A stretch of 64,000 bases of DNA from Cloeon dipterum (taxonomy: Eukaryota > Arthropoda > Insecta > Ephemeroptera > Baetidae). Location: NCBI RefSeq assembly GCF_949628265.1, contig NC_088787.1, positions 9,910,501-9,974,500 of the forward strand. The letters are read 5' to 3'. Shown piece by piece: positions 1-11,024 of this stretch. The position numbers were made by a program, and so were the translations under genes. The notes below the pieces were generated by a model. That model did no database searches and was not told the origin of the DNA. It was given only the letters and a program-made list of their open reading frames with translations. The first letter of the stretch is position 1. Each line of letters opens with the position of its first letter.

Positions 1-844
1 ATTTCAAAATTTTGGACATAATTGAGCAGTTCAATTTATTCCTGAAGAATTTGAAGGTGAAAAACGCGAGCTAAATTTCACAATTCATTCCAAAATCAGT
101 ATTTATGTAACGAAAACTTTTTGCCAATTGAATTAAATAGTAAACTATAAAGCTGGCAAAAAATTATGCATTTCTGGGGCTAATAGGGAAAAAATAAATG
201 CACATAGATAATTGATCGAAATTAAAATTCACGTAGAGGTTTAGCTTTTGAGATAATGAGAGCTGCAGGGAGTACAAAAAGTATTTGATATTTCCTTTTA
301 AAATTAAAACTTACTATTAACCTTAGTAAATTGTCGTAATAAATAAATACTTAGATTTAAACTTCCATCTTTGGAGCTTTCTAGAATTTTTAATTTTAAA
401 TAAAAAAGTAACAAATCCAACAAAGTCTGACATATTAATGTACTCTTTTGTAACATTCAATAGTTTTATTGAATATTTAATTAAATTGACTTGATGTATT
501 CCTTGAAATATCTCTTGCTTCAAATAAATCATGCAACGACACTACAAAAATAAACACTTTATAGGAGATATATACAATAAAATGACTTGGAATTGTACTT
601 GACATAGGCATTTTAGGGGGAAAATTTCAAATTCCAATTGAATAATTTATTTTTTTAAAGACGTAGGAATTGAGTCTGAATTTGAGCTAAAAAAGAATTC
701 GTAAATTCCGATGAAAAAATGGCTGCCGGCCCTCAGGACGGTTTGACACTCGTATTTCATTACATAAAAATTGGACTGCCAGTACAAATGTCCAGCCTGC
801 TGGATTAAAATTGGTCCAGCGCAAAATTCTGGCTTGTCACTCAC
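1..844. other. Intron of the Pak3-like gene
   Basis: AT-rich DNA after the donor of the second coding exon. I found no further PAK exon on the minus strand and no independent gene on either strand. Confidence 0.6.
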
Positions 845-1727
845 CTTTTTGGCAGAGCGCGGCGACTTTCGAGGCGGAGCAACAGGTGGTTGCGAGTTTG
901 GCAGCGGCGGCGAGAGCTCGCGGCTCGTGTCGCCGGACGCCTCCGACGACGAGCTGTGATCGGACACGCTCCTCTGCTTGAACAGCTTCTCGATCTCCTC
1001 CGACTCCTCTGGGATGGCATTTTCTGTGACTAAAGGCTTGAAAAGGTTGGCCGGCTTCTTCTTAATGGAGTAGTTGTAGAACTTGAGCGCCTGTATCGCT
1101 GCATCTGGGTTTTCTTTCTGCTCAGCTTTCCTGCATTGATAATCAGTAATGCCGAATGACTCAAAATTTTAAAGTAGAAAGTGAGCGAGAAACGCTCACA
1201 ACTCGTACAAGGAAATAGATAGGAAACGTTTATCACTATATGATATTTTCCTAATTTTCTTTGGATTTTTACTGTAAATTAACGCTTATTCCTCTTACTA
1301 TTTAGAAATTGGTCCCTATTAAATTACAAAACACCTGTAGAGCATTTTTTGTGATTAATTTTAGCAGAATTTCTTCAGACTTAAGCTAGAGAAAACGTTG
1401 AAAAAACTTTGAAGCATGATTGGTTTCGCAGAATTTGTGAACGTTTGTATCTATTTAAAATTCCTTTATCTTATTTTGTTAACAAAAACAAAGCACAGCA
1501 ATGGCGACACACACACAAAAAATCCAAATTTCGAGATAAGGAATTTTTCCTCACGTAATTTGCGTGTTGAGCAGTGTCATCCACTGGTCAGGCAGGCCCT
1601 CCAGTTGTCCCGTTTGTTTGTTTCGGCTGACATGCCACTCGTGGTGGACGTTGGTCGGGAAGCCAATTTGCGAGGGTCCGCTCTCGGAAGGCGTTTTCTT
1701 CGACTTGCCAAATTTAAAGAAGGACAT
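845..1727 (-). CDS. Pak3: p21-activated kinase, Pak3-like, N-terminal part only
   Basis: PAKs are Ser/Thr kinases released from autoinhibition by GTP-bound Rac/Cdc42. Two coding exons are visible, 1727-1555 and 1130-845, and they join in phase (57 codons plus 2 nt, then 1 nt plus 95 codons). The first starts MSFFKFGKSKK and carries a CRIB motif (IGFPTNVHHEWHV, about residues 21-33) followed by GQLEGLPDQW, the GTPase-binding and autoinhibitory region. The second is a Ser/Pro-rich linker with a PxxP stretch (PPVAPPRK). The short N-terminus before the CRIB resembles Drosophila Pak3 more than Pak. An in-frame upstream Met lies at 1773-1775, but an acceptor near 1763 suggests that exon begins with 5'UTR, so I took the Met at 1727. 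The last donor (845/844) leads off the left edge. No kinase exon is visible, so this is a partial gene, not a truncated one. Confidence 0.85.
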
Positions 1728-2527
1728 CTTGCTGTGTGGATGTAGCGTGGACGGCGGCTGCTGAATACCAAACACGTATTGGAAATTACAATAATTTTGC
1801 GCAAATTGGCTGCATAGTCTTGTCTTGCGCGCTCAGCACCATTGATAACAATACGTCATGTGGAAGTGGGAAAGGAAGTGCGATAAAAATTTGAATCTTA
1901 CCTTCAAAGATTTCAACTTCTCAGCATGAAACGAAAACTGTTCTTTGGTATTTTATACTTTAAGTTCAATTCAAAAATGAGGAGCAACGCATTTTGGCCT
2001 AGTTCTTGGAAACTAAATGACTAAACTAAAAACAACAGGCGAATAGGCGAATACCACTCCCTATAAACGGGACCGGTTACCATCTGTGCTTTGACCGATG
2101 ACTGGGACTGGAGCGTGTACACAGAACTTCTTGCATTACAGTTTTGCAATACTGTGCGACAGTGACATCTGTATGATTCATTCCAAACTCCAACAGGTCG
2201 ATAATAATTATAAAGAAACACAAGGGATGCACTTCGGCACATTCATAAAATTATCTCTGTGATTGGCGAAATCAAGAGTGGTGGGGTCATTGCACACCAA
2301 TCAAAACGGCTGTTTCAATTTAAAAGAAATTCCATTGGCTGAAATTTACAGCGGCTGCCATCTATGTGTTTTGACTCAAAACTATCAAGCCGTATCTCTT
2401 GTGTTTCCGATTCCGAGTCAGCTGATCAAAGAATTGTTTGTGGATTGAATTGTATCTACCAAACCATGCGGTATCAGCGTTTATAGAAAACAAATTTTAC
2501 AAATCAGCTTTGACTCAGAATTTAAAA
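1728..2527. promoter_or_regulatory. Divergent Pak3 / mRpL20 upstream region with clustered CCAAT boxes
   Basis: Holds the Pak3 5'UTR (acceptor near 1763) and the upstream region of mRpL20. Three CCAAT boxes lie within 77 bp: ATTGG at 2262-2266, CCAAT at 2297-2301 and ATTGG at 2334-2338. No convincing coding exon lies here. That NF-Y acts here is inferred from the motifs alone. Confidence 0.5.
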
Positions 2528-3179
2528 ATGGTTTTCTTGAGTGTGATGAGGCAAGTGGGATTCCGATTCACGGGGACCCACCGAGGACCGGACAAGTTTT
2601 GGAGGAGGAGGAAATTCTTTAAAATGACCGCTGTATGTAGGATTAATTTGTCCAGCAATGCAGTGCATGGTTTATAATGTATTAAATACCCGCATTTCAG
2701 CACTTTGTTGGAAGGAAGAGAAACTGCTATAGAATCGCCATCAAATACGTACACAGAGCCATGGTTTTCGCTACGAAAGACAGGAAACTGAAGAAAGAGA
2801 CTGTCAGAGATGTAAGAGCAATCTTCAAAATTAATTGGAATTTTCATTAAATTTGGCTTTCAGCTGTGGGAAACTCGCTTGGAAGGAGCATGCATGGAGC
2901 ACAATTTCACCAGCAAGCTCTTGTTGGATTCGTTAAGCAGACAAAACGTTTTACTCAATAGGAAGTCTTTGTCTAATCTCGCCATTTGGGAGCCGAGGAC
3001 GTTTCAGGTTCATTTAATTTTTACAAATATATTTCCAGCCCTAAATTTAAATTAATATACAGTCTTTGATGAACATCGCATGGGTGACCGCAGCTCAAGA
3101 AAGAATTAGAGGAGCGGACCAACTTGGTCCAGCGCCCAAAAATGTTTTCGTGCCGAAGATTGAAGATGAAGTGGATTAA
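2528..3179 (+). CDS. mRpL20: Mitochondrial ribosomal protein bL20m
   Basis: Component of the large subunit of the mitochondrial ribosome, the bacterial L20 family. Four exons, 2528-2632, 2701-2811, 2864-3007 and 3063-3179, all in phase 0, give 158 aa. Diagnostic stretches are GPDKFWRRRKFFKMTAHF, GRKRNCYRIAIKYVHRA, DRKLKKETVRDLWETRL and SNLAIWEPRTF. Length is normal for bL20m. The N-terminus is short and basic, as expected for mitochondrial import. The stop lies 216 bp from the convergent Hsp10 stop, so the 3'UTRs are short or overlap. I chose the Met at 2528 because it opens the conserved MVFLS start and the intron phases close from it. Confidence 0.93.
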
Positions 3180-3264
3180 ATACTGATCTAATTATGTAGT
3201 GTTGCTAAGTAAACTGTAAAGAAAACATTTAGAGTTTTATTTGATGGCGAAACAATTATATCTT

Positions 3265-3270
3265 TTTATT
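3265..3270 (-). terminator. Poly(A) signal AATAAA, probably for Hsp10
   Basis: AATAAA on the minus strand, about 125 nt past the Hsp10 stop codon. It also lies beyond the mRpL20 stop on the other strand, so the two transcripts may overlap tail to tail. Confidence 0.5.
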
Positions 3271-3395
3271 TTTCACTAGAACACATAAAAAATATGGACA
3301 CTGAATCAGTGTGTTACAAGAAAAAATATGAAATGCTCTCGTATCAGTTACTACGCGCTCAATGTTCATGCACAACACTCCCAGCAGCAAATTAT

Positions 3396-3909
3396 CTAAG
3401 ATTCGATCTTGGCTAGGATGTCGGTCTCCTTGAACAGGTGATATTCCTTGTCATCCTCCAGCTGAACCTTGGTGCCGCCGTACTCCGGAAGCAGAACTTT
3501 GTCTCCGATTTTAACACAGACTGGGATAACGACTCCCTTCTGAAAATGAATTATATTTAGAAATAAAATTAACGTCAATTTGAAGGTCAATTACATTGTT
3601 CCTCTGGCCAGGACCGACAGCGATGACTTCGCCCTGCAGGACTTTGGTTTGTGCTTTTTCAGGGATCACAATGCCCCCTTTCGTCCTAGTGACGGCCTCA
3701 GCCCGTCGCACCAAAATTCTGTCGAAAAGGGGAAGCAGTTTCTTTGCTACGAGAGACTGAAATCAACGTAAGTCAGCGTTAGCGAGTGTTTAAAATGTAT
3801 GCATGGGGCCAAAGGCCATGTGATTCAATGCCGGGTCGCTTTTCTTACTATCCAAAATCATGAAAATTCGGAATTTGTGGTGTGTAGAGGGAAAAGTTCA
3901 TCTTACCAT
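3396..3909 (-). CDS. Hsp10: Hsp10, mitochondrial chaperonin 10 (co-chaperonin)
   Basis: Forms the heptameric lid on the Hsp60 ring and releases folded substrate in the mitochondrial matrix. Exons are 3909-3907 (the ATG only), 3756-3595 and 3539-3396, all phase 0. The product is 102 aa, the same length as human HSP10. Seen motifs are KKLLPLFDRILVRR, the mobile loop EAVTRTKGGIVIPEKAQ, and GDKVLLPEYGGTKVQL near the C-terminus. The only coding bases of the first exon are the start codon, directly followed by donor GTAAGA. This start was chosen because it restores the usual N-terminus and length. The gene is divergent from Hsp60. Confidence 0.95.
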
Positions 3910-4623
3910 TATTGTGGATTTGTTGGGGGCTTCGGGGAATGTTAAAATGCAAAAGTGTGCGATGAGTCGCTGCTGCCTTCAAGTTAAATTAAAGAGCTGC
4001 GGCACGAACGAGCTTCTTTACTCGAGATGATCGTAAAATGAGACGAAAGAGGGCGTAACCTACGCCGGCGTGCATGAGAAAAGTCGGCTCTTTTACTGTT
4101 TGCCGGTTTAAAACTATAAAAATATGAAAGAAATTACGTTTTATATTTAATTTTGCAGCATTTATTTGCATTTACAAGACTTTTTATTTAAAAATTTCGG
4201 TGTAAAGCAGGGTATTGCATCACATTCTAGATAAATCCAGTGCGCTTTAACATTGCCGGCCCGCCAGCGCTCACAACGTCACTTTCGACGTTTCCAGAAA
4301 GGCACAAAACGCAATTTTGCTCGCTAGGGGGCCGCCCACCATTGTTCTAACTCGATCTTTCAGGCCATGTGCGATCGCCTTTGCCGCAGCTGAAACTAGA
4401 AGTCTCTGAAGTTATAGTTTTGCGCTTGCAATTATCGAAAGAAGCCTTTATTTTCGTCGCAAACAAGGAATTTAAATCATATTAAAGGTAATTTATTTCA
4501 AAATTTGGTTAAAAAGCCATCAAAACTCGGGAAACTTGTGTCGTAACCTTTGAACTCGGTGTACCGGGTGATTTTCAGTCGGCACCACCTTCGGTCAAGT
4601 TCAATTATGATTTTATTTTTCAG
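3910..4623. promoter_or_regulatory. Bidirectional Hsp10/Hsp60 promoter region
   Basis: The 714 bp between the two start codons hold the 5'UTRs and shared promoter of the chaperonin pair. The Hsp60 5'UTR appears to be spliced: a donor (GTAATTT) after about 4486 pairs with the acceptor TTTTTCAG that ends at 4623, directly before the ATG. About 4250-4440 is GC-richer than its surroundings and is the likely core promoter. No clear TATA box was found. Confidence 0.7.
4287..4299. promoter_or_regulatory. Heat-shock-element-like site
   Basis: Reads GACgtTTCcaGAA: three alternating 5-bp HSF units, the last two perfect (TTC, GAA) and the first with one mismatch (GAC for GAA). It lies in the GC-richer core of the shared promoter, so it could serve both chaperonin genes. 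Confidence 0.55.
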
Positions 4624-7600
4624 ATGTATCGCCTGCCAGCCGTATTGCGAACCGTCGCCAGCCGCCAGCTCTTCCCCAGCAAGACGGCCCTCCGCCACTA
4701 CGCCAAAGATGTCCGTTTCGGGGCTGATGTAAGAGCAGAGATGCTCAAAGGCGTCGACATTCTCGCCGATGCGGTCGCAGTTACCATGGGCCCCAAAGTA
4801 GGCGTTTTTAAAGCAACACCAAGGTCATTTGATTTTATTTTCAAATTTCAGGGCCGAAACGTAATTCTGGAGCAGTCATGGGGCAGCCCCAAGATCACAA
4901 AGGACGGCGTGACCGTGGCCAAGGGAATCGAACTGAAGGACAAATTCCAGAACATCGGCGCCCGCCTCGTGCAGGACGTGGCCAACAACACGAACGAAGA
5001 GGCCGGCGACGGCACCACCACGGCCACCGTGCTCGCCAGGGCCATCGCTAAGGAAGGCTTCGAGAAGATCAGCAAGGGCGCCAACCCCGTTGAAATCAGG
5101 AGGGGAGTCATGACCGCTGTCGACACAGTCATTGAACATCTGAAGAAAATGTCCAAGCCAGTCACTTCTCCCGAGGAAATCGCTCAGGTGGCCACTATTT
5201 CCGCGAATGGTGACCAGACGATAGGAAATCTCATCTCGGACGCCATGAAGAAGGTCGGCAAAGAGGGCGTCATCACGGTTAAGGACGGAAAGACTTTGAA
5301 TGATGAGCTCGAGGTTATTGAGGGAATGAAATTCGACAGAGGCTATATTTCTCCTTACTTCATCAATACTGCCAAAGGTAAAAATTAATTATTTGAATTT
5401 CTTCAGGAAAATTTTGAAAATGATTCATTTTCTCGCGTTTAAATGAAATATATATACACTACTAAAAACCAGAAGTTAAAAAAAAACTTCACTTTAAAGG
5501 TGTAGAGAGGTGTTAATTTTCCTAGCTAACAATTTTTAATTCACAGGTGCCAAGGTTGAATACCAAGACGCTTTGGTGCTGTTTAGCGAGACCAAGATCT
5601 CTAGCGTCCAGTCGATCATTCCCGCCCTCGAATTGGCCAACTCTCAAAGAAAACCTCTAATCATCCTTGCTGAGGACATCGATGGCGAGGCCCTGAGCAC
5701 CCTTGTCGTTAACAGGTGCGGTTTCAATTTGAAGTAAACTAAAACTGAGAGTAACGAATGATATTTCTAGGCTGAAGATCGGTCTGCAGGTCGCTGCTGT
5801 CAAGGCTCCCGGCTTCGGAGACAACCGCAAGGCTACCCTGACTGACATGGCGATTGCCACTGGTGGCATTGTCTTCGGAGATGAGAGCAACTTGGTCAAG
5901 CTGGAGGATATTCAGTTGGCCGATCTCGGTGTTGTTGGTGAAGTTTCCATCACCAAGGATGACACTCTTTTCCTCAAGGTTAGGACTGAATTTTATAAAA
6001 ATTAGAACGAATAATGTTCGTGAAACAGTTTTTAAAATTACTCATAGGGTTGGAAGGTCAAATTCTTTTGAAATGACCATTCTACATTTTTTTAATCAGG
6101 TGTTTTCTTTCCAATTGTACCGAGATGTGTCATCAAGAAATGACATGTCTTTTTTTCTAATGGATGATATTATGTTATTACGTAATTTCAAAATGGTTGC
6201 GAAATAACAGTGTTGCAGGAGTGATACCAGGTTACATCATTGTTTATCATGCTAAAGCATGATATTTTCCAAGCTAAAACTTTGCAATTTTTTCATTTAT
6301 TTTGTTTACGATTTGCTTAGATAGGCAGGACGCTTGGGTGAAGGCGGCGACCGACAGGTTGCTGCTTAAGCTCGTGAGTGGCCGATGGAGCTGCCTGTGC
6401 AGTATATTCCTAGCCACAGCGTCCGAAATTAACTCTGTCCTCGCCTTTGGGCTGAGGACGGCGCGAGTATATTCCTTGTGCTCCGTGAGTCCATTGGGCA
6501 GTGAAACGTGGGCAATGGCCATACTCGCGACATTTCAATATTTCTGCATAAAGATGATTTCTTTCCTACTAAAAGTAATTAACTACATTGTCATACTTAA
6601 GAATTCATAAAAAATTGTGCATCCGGACCTGTTGTAAACCCTGATAAGTGGTCGTAATAATATCTTCGTTTGATTTGATTAATCCTTGTCGGCTCTGGGC
6701 TTCACAAAATATTATGAATGATTTCATATTATTTATTCCGCTGAATTCCAGGAACCTTTTATGATATGAATGGATTAATCGCTAAATATTCATATGAAAT
6801 TGAAAAAAGGGCTCGGAATCGATTGACAGTTTTCTTAAATAATTAAATCAAAATCAGATCTGATTAACTTGCGCAAGGTTTTTCCAAGAAAGTTGCTCAA
6901 TTTTGTCTGGGACTTCTTTTAAGCTGATAATCAAAACATCGTTTTAATTAATAATTGATTTAATATATTAATTCTAGGGTAAGGGCAAGGCCGATGACAT
7001 CAGCCGTCGAGTGGAGCAGATCAAGGACCAAATCGAAAACACCACTTCCGAGTACGAAAAGGAGAAGCTGCAGGAGCGTCTTGCGCGTCTGTCCTCTGGC
7101 GTGGCGCTGCTGAAGATCGGTGGCTCAAGTGAAGTCGAGGTGAACGAAAAGAAGGACCGCGTGACCGACGCCCTGAACGCCACCAGGGCCGCCGTGGAGG
7201 AGGGAATTGTTCCCGGAGGCGGCACCGCCCTGATCAGGTGCATCCCTCACCTCGCCAGCCTCAAGGCAGCTAACCCTGACCAGCAGACCGGCATCGACAT
7301 CGTCAAGAAGGCGCTTAGGATGCCTTGCATCACCATTGCTAAGAATGCAGGCGTCGACGGCTCGGTCGTGGTGGCCAAGGTTGAGGACGCTGCGCCAGAA
7401 ATCGGCTACGACGCCATGAACAACGAGTACGTCAACATGATCCAGAAGGGAATCATCGATCCCACTAAGGTGAATATTTCTCCAGGGATTGGGTTTTGGA
7501 TTTTTAGAAGCAATTGTTTGATCTGAATACGAATATCTGTGCTTTTAAATAATTGCTAAATTTAAATTAAAAAATAACGTTTTAACTATTTTTATAATAA

Positions 7601-8056
7601 TCAAGAGTTCTGAAAAACCCGGCAGGCTGGGTTAAACTGGTTAAAACCGGTTTAACCAGTTTGGCTCAAGATGACTTAATTTGTTTATTACTTTCATCAC
7701 ATTCACCTTAATGATGTCACTGTCAGATAATTTTTTCACCATTTTACTTTTTGAAATTTATAAAGTTTTCATGCCATATGAAATGAGAAACCCAAAAAAC
7801 CCTAGTTTTATTATCTGAATTAGATTAAATTCGGAACCTTGCTTTATTTATTCATGTTCACTGTTAAAAAATAAATTTAACTGTACTGCAGGTTGTGAGG
7901 ACGGCTTTGACTGACGCTGCCGGAGTTGCTTCCCTTCTCACGACTGCTGAGGCCGTGGTCTGCGAACTGCCCAAGGAGGAGAAGGAAGGCGGTATGCCAG
8001 GAATGGGCGGTATGGGAGGCATGGGTGGAATGGGCGGCATGGGTGGCATGATGTAA
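4624..8056 (+). CDS. Hsp60: Hsp60, mitochondrial chaperonin 60
   Basis: ATP-dependent folding chaperone of the mitochondrial matrix, GroEL family, partner of Hsp10. Exons are 4624-4797, 4852-5377, 5547-5715, 5771-5978, 6978-7469 and 7892-8056 (577 aa; human 573). The N-terminus is an Arg-rich mitochondrial presequence with the mature start near [12 protein letters not shown]. The ATP-binding motif [11 protein letters not shown] is at about residues 110-120. [27 protein letters not shown] and the C-terminal Gly-Gly-Met repeats that line the cavity are all present. The ATG follows directly on a 5'UTR acceptor. Intron 4 (5979-6977) and intron 5 (7470-7891) are the long ones. No break or missing block is seen. 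Confidence 0.97.
6310..6530. other. GC-rich patch inside Hsp60 intron 4
   Basis: Within an otherwise AT-rich 999-bp intron, this stretch is GC-rich and open in several frames. One is a minus-strand frame at 6522-6274 (82 codons, with stretches such as [20 protein letters not shown]). I recognise no family. It could be a gene fragment brought in by a retro- or DNA transposon, a nested exon or an enhancer. Confidence 0.35.
7634..7662. repeat. Near-perfect palindrome in Hsp60 intron 5
   Basis: AAACTGGTTAA and TTAACCAGTTT flank a centre that contains AACCGGTT, which matches the core of the Grainyhead binding site. A protein-binding site or a small cruciform is possible. Function is not shown. 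Confidence 0.4.
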
Positions 8057-8421
8057 ATCGCATCGGCCAACGTCTGCGTCCGCCTCCCAAGCTGTCCCCC
8101 GGACCTCGGCGTTAGTTGCATTTTTGTGAGAGAATATATAAAAGATAGTGACATAGGGAAGTGCATAGAGCTGTTGAGAGACGGACATTTGGCAGCAGTT
8201 TCACTCCGCGATAGATAGTTTTTTATTCATAATGTTGTTTCACTCATATATTTTTGTGTTATTCATTCCAATCATCGAGAAAGAACGCAACTGAGTCATC
8301 AATTTAGCACAACTACACCAGGCAACAGAATCAATTTGTTCACCTTTTCTGTTGGGAAATATGATTTCAATAGAAATTGCTTTTCATAAAATATAACTGC
8401 CTTTTTATTTCGTCATCAATT
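8057..8421. other. Convergent 3' region between Hsp60 and Tmlh
   Basis: Holds both 3'UTRs. The minus strand has AATAAA at 8408-8403, only about 14 nt past the Tmlh stop, so that 3'UTR would be very short. No canonical signal was seen for Hsp60. Confidence 0.5.
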
Positions 8422-9919
8422 TTAAATCAAACCCAATACTCTGGCCTTGCTGAGCCACTCGGTCCTGGACACGTAACAACCTGCCATGTGTCTCTGACCC
8501 GTGAAGGCGGTCCGTCCATGCAGAACCCTCCAGTTGTCAATCACGACGACATTTCCAGGACTTAGTTCTTTTTGGATTTCGTATCTGCCGCTGAAAATTA
8601 TTTGTGCCAACTTCTGCAAAGCTAAATAGTAATTTCGGACGTCTTCTGACTTCAGGGTGTTCATTGGAGAGCGATCATATAAATTGAACCTGTTGGAATT
8701 ATTTATAGATTGCGCAAAAAAATAATTAATTCTATCAACCGAATCTGTAGAAGGGATCGAGTTACAGGGTCCAGTACTATCACAGGCTGCCTACCGACGT
8801 GGTGCTGCCCAGGCTCTTTGTATTCGCACTCAATTGTGGTCTCGGAAAGGATTTCAAACGACTTTGGATCTTCTTTGGCAAGAAGGTCTGCAGCTGTCAT
8901 GCCATCGACAAGCCTGGTCGCGCCTCCTTGGCAATTCTTTGATCTCTCCAAACAGTGAAAAACCTGCAGTCTGAAAACAAAATAGCATTATTATTATTAG
9001 TTTGATTTATGGTAAAAAAAATTAGTACCCGGTTGACTCGGTGAAGTAGGTAGAGTCATGGTGCGGATCTAGAGCGTCGCTCGTATAAGCGGTGTCTTCG
9101 TGGTTTGCCTGTTCGTTGTGCGCTTTGGTCCCAAATTCCCACATGCCGCCAAAAAAGGTCTGTTGCGGAGGAGCAATCTTTTCAACAACCAAACGAGTCG
9201 CTTGGACAGTTCTTGGCACCTATTTGATAACATTTAAATAAAATACTTTCAAATGCTATATATTAAACTGCATTTCTTTTACTTTAATCACAGAAATGAT
9301 TCCGTGTTGTAAAAGAGACAACACAGCTTTCTCCAAGGACACGGGACAGCTTTTCTCAACGAGCTCAAAATAATTAATATCAGGCACTTCAGGCGCTTTG
9401 GAGTCTTCCCACAGTTTCCTAAGGTTGTGCATTTTGTCTAAATTTTTAGTCGCTGTCTCCGGATCCAGGTTCTCAAAGAGCCACTGAATTTTGTACTTTG
9501 ACGTGTGCCCATCCGGCCCTGAAATAAAAACCCTATTTAAAACAAATTCCTTTCTGTTTAAAAGGGCCTCTCACAAGAAATGTGTAATTCCGAGTCATTC
9601 TCTGCTATCTGCCAAGTTTTGGGGCTGATATCCTGTTGAATAGATAGAAAGGGCAAGGATCGCTGGCTTGTAGCATGATTGTAGCATTCGGAGCATCTGC
9701 AGTGGTCCCGCAGCCACATCAAATCTGCGTGAACTAGTTGACCCGAGGCCGAGGTCAGCTTTAGATAATTCTTCTTTATATCAACTTGAGCTGAAAGACA
9801 CACCCTCAGTTTGATATCGAAATTCAAACGAAAAACTCACTGCTGGCGGGCCGCAAACAGGTTTTGGCCAAAGTTTTGGCTGAGTGGAGTAAAAAAGATT
9901 TTCCAAAAGTGACTGCCAT
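8422..9919 (-). CDS. Tmlh: Trimethyllysine dioxygenase, mitochondrial
   Basis: Fe(II)/2-oxoglutarate oxygenase that hydroxylates N6-trimethyllysine, the first step of carnitine synthesis. Six exons, 9919-9841, 9790-9575, 9518-9283, 9219-9029, 8970-8740 and 8689-8422, close in phase and give 406 aa (human TMLHE 421). The N-terminus (Lys/Arg/Ser-rich, no acids) fits a mitochondrial presequence. Next comes the zinc-binding N-domain (WLRDHCRCSECYNH), then WPDGH, the catalytic HxD in DPHHDSTYF (His230, Asp232) and the distal His375 in NWRVLHGR. The C-terminal RTEWLSKARVLGL fits TMLH better than gamma-butyrobetaine dioxygenase, the close alternative. All iron ligands are present. Confidence 0.9.
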
Positions 9920-11024
9920 TGTTATCTTTACCTAAATTCTAATAAAACATTTAAATCCAGCAAGACCTGCAATTCCAAACACCTGATATAGAGTATTTTG
10001 CAATAAAAACAACACACAATCACGGCAGTAAGAAGCGGTTAACTTTAAAATAACCATTTTCTTGGGTATATAGGAATGAAAATCACTCAAGGTATAAGTA
10101 GATAATTCCTTATTTAATTCACTTTTTTCCTTCAAAATGCATGAGATGGCATGTCAACCAATCTTGAGAACCTTAAAGTGGACAAGAAATAAAATTTAAA
10201 AGTTGCAATTTAATTGAGTGACATACAAACAAGATGTGCGACATGTATACACGCATTTTGTTTGTAAAAGCCTATTGTGTATAGGCTGATGCACGACAGG
10301 AATTAAACGTGTTTCTGGCAGAAATAAATCCAGCTTCCCCGGTGAACGGCGACACTAAACTAAACTAAACTAAACAGCTCGCAGTTCACCCAGTTGGCGG
10401 CATTTAATTAAACCAAGATCACGCGCACATTTCCTCCGTATTAAATATTCAGCAGCGAGATAAACTATTCTAAAACCCTTTCTTAAGTTTGTCAGTCTCA
10501 ATTGGTGTGTTGAAAACAATAATTTCCACAGGGTTCCCAAATTTAGCAATTGAGCCGGGTTGCTTAAAAGTTTCCAGTCACACAGTATTTGTATTAAGTT
10601 TGTCATTATATAATCGTGGAATACACATTGTTTAAGAGAGTGACCGAAATTTCAATCGCCACATCAAATTAGCAAAGACTGTTACAGTACATTATTCAAA
10701 GAAACCCTGCATCACGAGTGTGTGTGTGTGTCAATGCAAAACCACAATACCAATCGTAAGTGAACCGTTGGTTTGGAATTCATTTACTTGGGTCAGCTAA
10801 CATGGAAGAAAATCACAATTCCGAGCATTTCACAAGAGAAACGTCCGTTGTTTTCACTCTGCAGCAACGAGGGACTCCTAATTTTGGAATTCAACAAATG
10901 GAAATCAAGCGTGCGTTGGCATGAGCAGCGTAGATTATTGTTCCGACACAAGCGTCCTTGCGTCTCTCGAGTTTCGGACAGAAAATTTAACAGTGGAGTG
11001 TCCCCCAGTTGTGGAATAGTCCTT
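9920..11024. other. Intergenic: Tmlh promoter side and Trc8 3' flank
   Basis: AT-rich DNA with no supported gene. It has an AACTA-type mini-repeat near 10352-10375 and a short GT run at 10719-10731. The part nearest 11025 is probably the Trc8 3'UTR. Confidence 0.5.

Noticed and set aside
10352-10375. AACTA repeats resembling a telomeric array
   Set aside because: Only about four units, and the unit differs from the insect TTAGG repeat.
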